Assembly (NCBI GenBank): GCA_009801015.1
Contig: VHZZ01002608.1
Location: 27,531-54,826, forward strand
Length of the DNA stretch: 27,296 nucleotides
Source of the DNA: Silene noctiflora
Lineage: Eukaryota; Streptophyta; Magnoliopsida; Caryophyllales; Caryophyllaceae
Reading direction: 5' to 3'
The position numbers were made by a program, and so were the translations under genes. Positions within the stretch are counted from its first letter, which is position 1. Each line of letters opens with the position of its first letter. Shown here piece after piece: positions 20,914-27,296 of this stretch. A model generated the notes under the pieces. It was given only the letters and a program-made list of their open reading frames with translations, searched no databases and had not been told where the DNA came from.

Positions 20914-21439
20914 AGGCCTTCGCCTCACATATTCTTCACGCGAGTGTCCGCCCCTTCTCTTCTCTCTCTTTGCATTCTAAGACCACGTGCTTTTGGTTTC
21001 ATGCCTACATGCTTGATATACTCGACCACGTAAGCCTAGATCATTCTAGGTCCCAGTCTCGTTTGCATGACCGACCAATTTAACCACTACACTCAATTAA
21101 TTTTAATCAATCTTTGTTACTAAATCCTTTTCAAGGGCATCTTTTGAATCTGCATCGAGTCGAGCAACCACTAACGACAATTTAGCTAATACCACTTCGT
21201 AAACATGTAAGTCTGAGGGTGTAAATCCCAATTTGTATTTTATTTTCCGTATTTATAATTATGTAAGAATTTATATCATAAACACGCTAAAAGCCGTTTT
21301 CAAAATCATAGTTTTTAAACCGTTTTTGACGAAACAGCGGGGAAAGACCGTCGAGAAGAAACGCAATAGCTGTTGCGCCTTCTGGAAGAGTCGCAATATC
21401 TGCTGCGCTTATTCCAGAGGCTGCTTAGGTGCTGTTGCT

Positions 21440-21512
21440 CTTCTTCTTCTTCTTCTTCTTCTTCTTCTTCTTCTTCTTCTTCTTCTTCTTCTTCTTCTTC
21501 TTCTTCTTCTTC
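21440..21512. repeat. (TTC)n microsatellite, about 24 units
   Basis: An uninterrupted TTC/CTT run just before tcgagtac inside the 5' LTR. The matching place in the inverted LTR (about 18930-18955) has only a short irregular purine stretch next to gtactcgagg, so the run expanded in this copy. Confidence 0.9.
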
Positions 21513-22698
21513 GAGTACTAACCATTTCGTTCTTCTTTATTTCTTTCGATTTCTTTATTTCTTCTGTAATTTTAAGTTTCTTAATTTATTTTATAAGATC
21601 ATTTCCGACCTAAATCCCTTATAGTTCGATATTTGCGAGTTTTCATCATTTATTCAAACCCGGATTTCAATGGTTCGATTTTTCCCTTATCAAATCATTA
21701 AAATTCGACTTTTGTATATATTTTTCCGCTTTATGACAATCCCTTATGTATATAATCATTATAAATCACTTCAATTTTGAGTCTAATATCAATAATCAAT
21801 CTTGAATAACCAACAAACGATAACAAAACACGGGTCTGACTTTCACAGTCAGAACTCAACTCAAGAACAGACGCACGGTCTGATACGCCTCTACCAGAGG
21901 ACGCAGCAGGTGCTGCGCCTATTCTAGGTTAGCTTCTGCCTCTGAACTCTTCTCGCTTTGACGTAGTCTTTTTAATTAGGTTTTTAATTGACTATTATCC
22001 ATATTTATCACCTATTTCGACGTATTTTGTGTATTTTCAACTTTTTTTCTTTGAACCCTTTTATAGCGTGTTTATGATGTAAATTCAAAAACCATTGTAA
22101 TTTGTTCTATTGTAATTTATTTATTTTCGCTTGTATGATTTAATTGCTTGGCGATTCACATGTAATGAATTAAATTCCCTATTTCAACCCAATTGGATGT
22201 TAAATTGTATGTCAAACCAACTTAGTCTAAATTCACATGCTAGGATTAAAACGTGGATGCTGCATTCAAGTATAGATGATTTCTTTGATCATTAGTAGAG
22301 GCCGCTATCCAGGCGGGCGGGATTAGGTGTTCAAATAAAGAGCTTCCTAATACGTACCTTCACCCCTTACTCAGATATCTGTGAGCATCAGTGTTCATTG
22401 GCATCACGAGAGTCATTTTAGACATAGAATGTTAAGGGCGACGGATTTCTTAGTGTTCATGTCACTACTTTGTGTCTTGACATGGCATGAAGTATTCAAA
22501 CAGTTCTAATTTAGCACAAAAATTGTTGGCGACTCCACAAATGCAGGCTTGTTCAAACCATTCACCAGTTTCAATGCCTTTCAAATAGGTAACAACCCAT
22601 GACATGCTTTGGCTCATCAAAGTTTCGTGGGAGAAGTGCCGCCGCCTCAAATTCACAACGCGTGATTACACACGGCGCGGGTGGCTTGGTCCACATTT

Positions 22699-22716
22699 TG
22701 GCGACTCCGCTGGGGA
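22699..22716 (+). promoter_or_regulatory. Primer-binding site of the Tat/Ogre-like element
   Basis: TGGCGACTCCGCTGGGGA starts 3 nt after the LTR end, where tRNA primes minus-strand synthesis. The sequence resembles the tRNA-Arg-type sites described for Ogre elements (from memory); the exact tRNA is not verified here. Confidence 0.8.
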
Positions 22717-23525
22717 CATACACTTAGACTTGGTCTAGTGTTACCCAAGGTAAAACTTGAACAAGGTTGGAGATAGTTTATATAAGACAGCTGTTGATTT
22801 TCATTACTCGATCTTCTTAGGTCGTTTCATCAAGCCTTCCTAGGCTTCTAACCAAACCAATTCGACCAATCGTCCCGTCTCGATGGTGCAAATTCCTATT
22901 TGTTCCTAGTAGATGGATAGCAATTAACGCCAAACACACCGTGATGCTTACTCATGTTCGTATCAAGAGCTTTCACTACTCGAGCGAATGGAACTAGGAA
23001 CCGGCCTTACTCATGTTCGACACGTACCTCTCAACAGACCAGGATTTGATAGCTTGGTGTGGCAACCCACCCTTTTAAGCAAAGACCATTCTAAAAGCAC
23101 TCAGCATACCGGTATAATGCTTGTTTATATGCTTGTACTGTGTATGTTATCACCTCTTGTAAAACAAAACCATGTCAAGATTTTCAAAACCTTTTTTTCA
23201 AATGTAAACTAAATCAAACCGAAACTTTCTCGGATTGAAAAATCTATTTCTTTATTTAGGGTCTTCAAATCAAAATCCTAGGCGTCAGCCCGTCATTTTG
23301 CAAACTCGAGTCAACACACCTACAATCACACACAATAATTGGTAGGCATCATATTTAAAAAAAATCACCTTTCAAAACCTTCTTGTGCACGATACGCACG
23401 ACACACAAATCCGCGCCAGTCCTTTTCGAGTCGTCTTTCATGTATGAGTCTTTGTTTCCTTTGGGTAAATGTGCAACATGTTCGATCGTGTTTTGATACG
23501 CCGTCGATTTTTGTCCCAGTCTAAG
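22717..23525 (+). other. Untranslated leader of the Tat/Ogre-like element
   Basis: About 810 bp between the primer-binding site and the gag start, with no recognisable protein in any frame. A long leader is usual in Tat/Ogre elements. The small frames at 22988-23212 and 23339-23524 are unsupported. Confidence 0.6.
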
Positions 23526-25950
23526 ATGTTCGGAACTAATGAAGGTCAACGAAGCGTCAATGGTAATCCCCCTCCTAATGGAATGGTATGGATCAAGTCT
23601 TGGCTGCGCTTCTTCGTCTCCAAACTAGACAGGATACTGCTTACATCCGACTACAAACAATCGAAAATCGCATCGTTGCGGTAGAAGCTATATTACCTCC
23701 TACAGATGAGGACATTCCTATTCCTCATATTCCCTTGCGACAGTCTGAACCTGAAGCCACCCCAAAGGCTAATCCTCCACCTGTGCCCACCTAGGATAAA
23801 AAGCGTCATCGCTATCTGGAAGAGCAAATTTTGTACCTCAAAGGGGACGACATCTATAGAGAGAACAGTCAGAAGTATGAGGCTGTGAATACTCAATTGC
23901 CTACTAATTTTAACATGACTGACATTCCAAAGTTCAAGGGCATGAAAACCCTTTAAATCATATTCAGACTTTCAAAGACTATATGTCTATCAAAGGCATC
24001 AAACCTGAGATGTTTCTAAGGATATTTACTTCATCTCTCGATACAATCCCTAAGCCATGGTTTTACTCTCTAGAACCCAAGAAGATTGCAACCTGGGACG
24101 ATGCTACAATTGAATTCACCAAACAATACGCAGATAACGCCGAAATCCAAGTCAATATGCGCACTCTAGAGGTATTAACTAAAAATGAAAAGGAAGGTTT
24201 CACCGACTTCCTAAGTAGATGGATAAAGACTAGTACCCAGCCTGTACAACGTCCAGATGAGGCCACTCTTGTGGAGAAATTAGTGGATAACTTAAAACCT
24301 ATCTATGCAAATCACTTGAGGTACCAAAATATCAAGTCATTCAAGGACTTGACTGTCCTAGGTACAAGAATTGAAGACGATATTCACAAAGGACTCCTGT
24401 CCAAGACTGTGGGACGTAGATATTAAGGATCGACATCAACCGGGAATCGTTCTTACGGTTCCACTAGCAAAAGCGATGAGGTTAATCTCGTAGAATCCTC
24501 TAAAAGAAACAATACTCCCAGGAAATTCACTGACATTGGTGACACCTACTCCAATGCACTGAAGAGGTTAATGAAACAAGGTAGGTTACAACCTATTGGA
24601 CCTACACCTGACCCAGAGAAGAAATATAAGTTCTGGGATGGTAGTGCCTATTGCGAATACCATAGGGGTATGGGATACAATACGAAGAATTACTACAAAT
24701 TGAAACACGTCATCCAAGATATGATTGAAGATGGTCGACTAACAATTTCTCCTGCAAGTAAACCTAACAACACTCAAAATCCTCTTGGAATTTTAGTGAT
24801 TACAAACGAGGAATCCACCTTGGATTATTCGCATCTCATTACTCCAGTCGAAGATGAAATCAATGTAATAGAGCACGAGGGGACATATTCTACCTTCGCA
24901 CCTACTATTTCTGACTTTGTCGCATGGGCAAGAAGTATGAGTAGATAAGTCATGGAACTAGAAGATGTTGTCTCTTAGCTACGAGGGTCCAACGTTGCCA
25001 TCCAAGGAGAAAGAGCCACGCAAATGGCAAATGCTTTATCTAGTATGTCCACAATGAAAGAGGTTATCACGGTGGTTGACAATTTAGTCCAACAAATTAC
25101 CGAATAAGAAGCCGAAATCACGCAGCTAAAGGAGCTCAATACTATCAATGAAGTATAAGCAGACGATGATGAAGATGTCTACCTCACATAACATCCTCTG
25201 GTCAAATCCTTAGAGGACCTCGACATCTATCATCTCACTCGATCAGGTCATCCATACCAAAATGTCGCTCCAGGGCAAACGAGTAATTCAACTTCTATTG
25301 GAAATGCTATACCTCAGACGGACACGAATGAGGAGTTATCTACTGATTTGTTGATGAAGCAACTACAAAGAACTAAGACTGATATTTCAGTCTAGCAACT
25401 AATATCCAGTTCATTTCCACATCGTCAAGCTTTGTTGCAAGCTTTGGCTAAACTCAACATATCATCCACCTCTACTCCAGATGACATGGTCAACCTAGTC
25501 CTCCAGGACTCAATCAAGTTTAGTAACCCGGTTAGTTTCTCAGATGAAGACTTACCACCATTTGGTGTCACCCATAACTTAGACCTATACATCACTGTCA
25601 CATGCCTAAAAAAGAACGTACCCATGACACTGGTAGATGACTGTTCCGCGGTCAATGTCATACCACTCAAAACGGCATACAAATTGGATATGAAAGAGTC
25701 AGATTGGACTCCGACTAATTAGGGTGTTCGCGCATATGATGGAACACGTCGTAAAGTAGCAGGCCTTGTTAACCTTACCGTGGCCACTAGGCCAATCGAG
25801 AGGAAGGTGAATTTTCAAATAGTGGACATCGAAGCCTCATTCATTATACTTCTAGGAAGGCCATGGATACACGCTTCTAAAGCTGTAACATCCACACTTC
25901 ACCAGAAAATCAAGAATCCCTTGGATGGCCAAGTGGTGACGATCACTTAA
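23526..25950 (+). pseudogene. Tat/Ogre-like gag-protease, broken
   Basis: Gag (capsid/RNA packaging) followed by retropepsin. It starts at ATG 23526 (MFGTNEGQRSVNG). It shifts frame near 23588 to VLAALLRLQTRQDTAYIRLQ and again near 23945 to frame 1, which then runs to 25950. Retrotransposon-gag core: MSIKGIKPEMFLRIFTSSLD, PKPWFYSL, FTDFLSRW (23983-24350). Then comes YCEYHRGMGYNTKNYYKLKH (about 24649), a motif typical of Tat gag, and a coiled-coil-like part (about 24960-25140). Protease spans about 25560-25900 with LVDDCSAVNVIPL, RAYDG and LLGRPWIHASKA; the active-site DDGS-type motif has Cys for Gly. In-frame stops: 23792, 24424, 24946, 24976, 25105, 25156, 25189, 25393, 25720, 25948, all TAA or TAG. 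Not functional. Confidence 0.85.
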
Positions 25951-27245
25951 AGCGGTAATCGAAAAAATGTCCAACAATCAAATCATTTCAGATCCAGAGC
26001 ATGAATTAAGGGGATTCCAAATAGTCAACCTCATAGAGAGTGAATTTGCTCCACTTTAATTCAATCCATACTCCAATCTTGTGGTCAACCACATACTCAA
26101 GTCCCAGGGATGTCGTTGAACCCCATTAGAAAAAGCACCTTCCCACCACTTAGGAAAGTCTTTCCCAGAAGATCCCTCTTAGATTAGGATATAAGCCGAT
26201 GAAAGAAGTAGTCTTCAAGATTCTAGGTCAAGTTAACAATCGGAAGCATCAGGGTATCCAGATGCGATCATATGGGTATTTTGTTAAAGAAGGAAATCAT
26301 GAATCCTTCCATGAATTTTCCGAACCATGAGTATTCAAAGGCAATAAGCTAGCTGGAATTGAAGTATTCCACGACTATTACTTCATTCCCCAAGAAACGG
26401 TTCCTACCGTCAAAGCTTATCCAATACCTTGTCTCGATAGGCAAGCTGTTAGCCTTCTATTTGGAGAAGATCGATTCGTAAGGGTAGCGTAAGACGAGAT
26501 CATTACCATGATATTACGGGATGACCATTTCGACACCACAGATCTCATTACCGATGTATATCCAGCAAAGAAGCAGATAGGATGGAGAAAGTCGATCAAA
26601 TGGACGAATAACCAAAGGAGGCTCTTCAAGCTCACAACTGGCTAAGGAGAAATGTTCAAAGGAGAGCCAGAAAATAACGAGTTCGAATCTGAGTCAAAGT
26701 CGGAGTCAGAGTCCAAGTTCAAGTCTAGAGAAGTCACTAGGGAGTCTCCTCCTGTTGTCACTCCCCTTCCCATTGTTTCTCCTAGTTTAGCTTCTAGTAG
26801 TAATAGTTTAGGGCATGTCCCAACAACTACTTCTCTTCCGCCACTGACCAATGTTCAGATGGCCTCTTTGTTTCAGCTATTTTCAAACTTTAATATGAAT
26901 AAATAATATTTTTCTTACTCCTCGTGTTATTTTGATTGCAATTTTTTTTTGACGATACTGAGAATGATCCTGACCCAGACTCAATCGAATTACCTCCCTA
27001 TATAATAAAAGAAATACTAGAAGAGGGACAAGGGGCACCAGTTATAGAGGACATTGAACCTATTAACGTAGGAACAAACCTAGAACTTTGGAAAGGGCTT
27101 ATTTCATCGACTTCCTCTACGAGTTCAAGGATGTTTTCGCTTGGTCTTACAAAGACATGCAAGGAATAGACATAGATATCACAGAGCACTGAATTCCAAT
27201 CAAACCAGGTTTTAAACCAGTAAAACAAAAGCTTCGCAGAATAAG
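25951..27245 (+). pseudogene. Pol N-terminal region and start of reverse transcriptase, broken
   Basis: After 25950 the coding signal moves between frames. Fragments are ELRGFQIVNLIESEF and NPYSNLVVNHIL (about 26000-26100), LFGEDRFVRVA (about 26455-26490), an acidic/serine-rich stretch (26652-26906), and IKEILEEGQGAPVIEDIEPI (about 27006). The start of reverse transcriptase follows, with FIDFLYEF, KDVFAWSYKDMQGI and KPGFKPVKQKLRRI (about 27098-27243). A TGA at 27190-27192 sits in the last segment where related elements usually have an arginine. Several stops and frameshifts mean no product. It is cut off at 27245 by new sequence. Confidence 0.75.
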
Positions 27246-27296
27246 TGTTGGAGAAAAGTGTCCCCGACAATAATGCGATCACAAATTGTCGATCAT
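27246..27296 (+). mobile_element. Candidate start of another LTR inserted into the RT region
   Basis: The reverse-transcriptase frame ends abruptly after RRI and the sequence becomes TGTTGGAGAAAAGTGTCCCC and onward, an LTR-like 5' terminus (TGTTGG is common in Ty1/copia LTRs). A 5-bp duplication would be ataag (27241-27245). The element continues beyond the window, so identity is tentative. Confidence 0.45.

Larger units (their letters stand above)
20757..21935 (+). repeat. Palindromic GCGCAGCAG modules, plus-strand LTR copy
   Basis: Clusters at about 20761-20820 (gatgcagtaggcactgcgtc; ggtcgcagttcctgctgcac), 21360-21420 (cgcaatagctgttgcgcc; cgcaatatctgctgcgct) and 21866-21925 (gacgcacggtctgatacgcc; gacgcagcaggtgctgcgcc). 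Each is a short imperfect or near-perfect palindrome, often bordered by tctgga, ccagag or tcttcc words. Confidence 0.7.
20393..22695 (+). mobile_element. 5' LTR of a Tat/Ogre-like Ty3 retrotransposon
   Basis: Begins TGTAGATACCTCGTTTCTGC and ends GGTCCACA just before a primer-binding site, 2303 bp. Contains TATAAATAG (20905-20913), three palindromic module clusters and a long TTC run. It is a mirror copy of the LTR at 17738-20000. The poly-Leu/poly-Ser frames at 21233-21624 come from the TTC run. The minus frames at 20654-20866 and 22465-22656 are not genes. Confidence 0.85.

Noticed and set aside
21233..21624. 126-aa and 83-aa ORFs with long Leu or Ser runs
   Set aside because: They are translations of the (TTC)n microsatellite inside the LTR, with no other protein-like sequence.
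18526..21935. CRISPR-like array
   Set aside because: The repeated modules are palindromic, unevenly spaced, diverged and inside plant LTRs.

Overview
The window is nuclear DNA of a flowering plant. It is AT-rich and dominated by decayed LTR retrotransposons and MITEs, with one intron-rich protein-coding gene whose product closely resembles a conserved eudicot protein. The style of the LTR families (a Retand/Ogre-like Tat element, Tekay-like chromovirus LTRs) suggests Caryophyllales, but that rests on memory of similar sequences and is low confidence.

Layout. 1-2453 holds LTR sequence: the end of one LTR (1-683) abuts a minus-strand Tekay-like LTR (684-2453). The Tekay LTR is followed at 2454-3097 by its polypurine tract and the broken 3' end of its polyprotein (integrase C-terminus plus chromodomain). 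3098-4020 is unclassified repeat. 4021-4860 is a broken minus-strand reading frame with an acidic run that I do not recognise.

5687-12634 (minus strand) is the one intact gene: THO3/TEX1, the WD40 subunit of the THO/TREX mRNA-export complex. I assembled it from 11 exons with GT-AG introns and consistent phases, giving 321 residues. Intron 3 carries a 5'-truncated RTE-type LINE in the sense direction of the gene.

12987-14881, just upstream of THO3, is a Russian-doll stack. An outer inverted-repeat element with a 10-bp target duplication contains a Tourist-like MITE (TAA duplication). It also contains a 975-bp element with about 190-bp terminal inverted repeats that carries a GRF-type zinc-finger plus coiled-coil reading frame. 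15837-17493 is a Stowaway MITE split by a 1.56-kb solo LTR flanked by GAACA.

17738-20000 and 20393-22695 are two LTRs of one family lying head to head. The left is a minus-strand solo LTR. The right is the 5' LTR of a plus-strand Tat/Ogre-type element with primer-binding site (22699-22716), broken gag-protease (23526-25950) and the start of reverse transcriptase, running to 27245. The 392 bp between them contain a fragment resembling the plastid trnA-UGC exon 1/intron junction. At 27246 the reverse-transcriptase sequence is interrupted by what looks like the start of yet another LTR.

Apart from THO3, nothing here appears able to make a functional protein. No new multi-gene system was found. 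The most interesting points are the GRF zinc-finger cargo element, the positionally conserved palindromic modules in the Tat LTRs, the plastid-like tRNA fragment, and the Gln-to-stop pattern in gag-protease that points to cytosine deamination of silenced copies.
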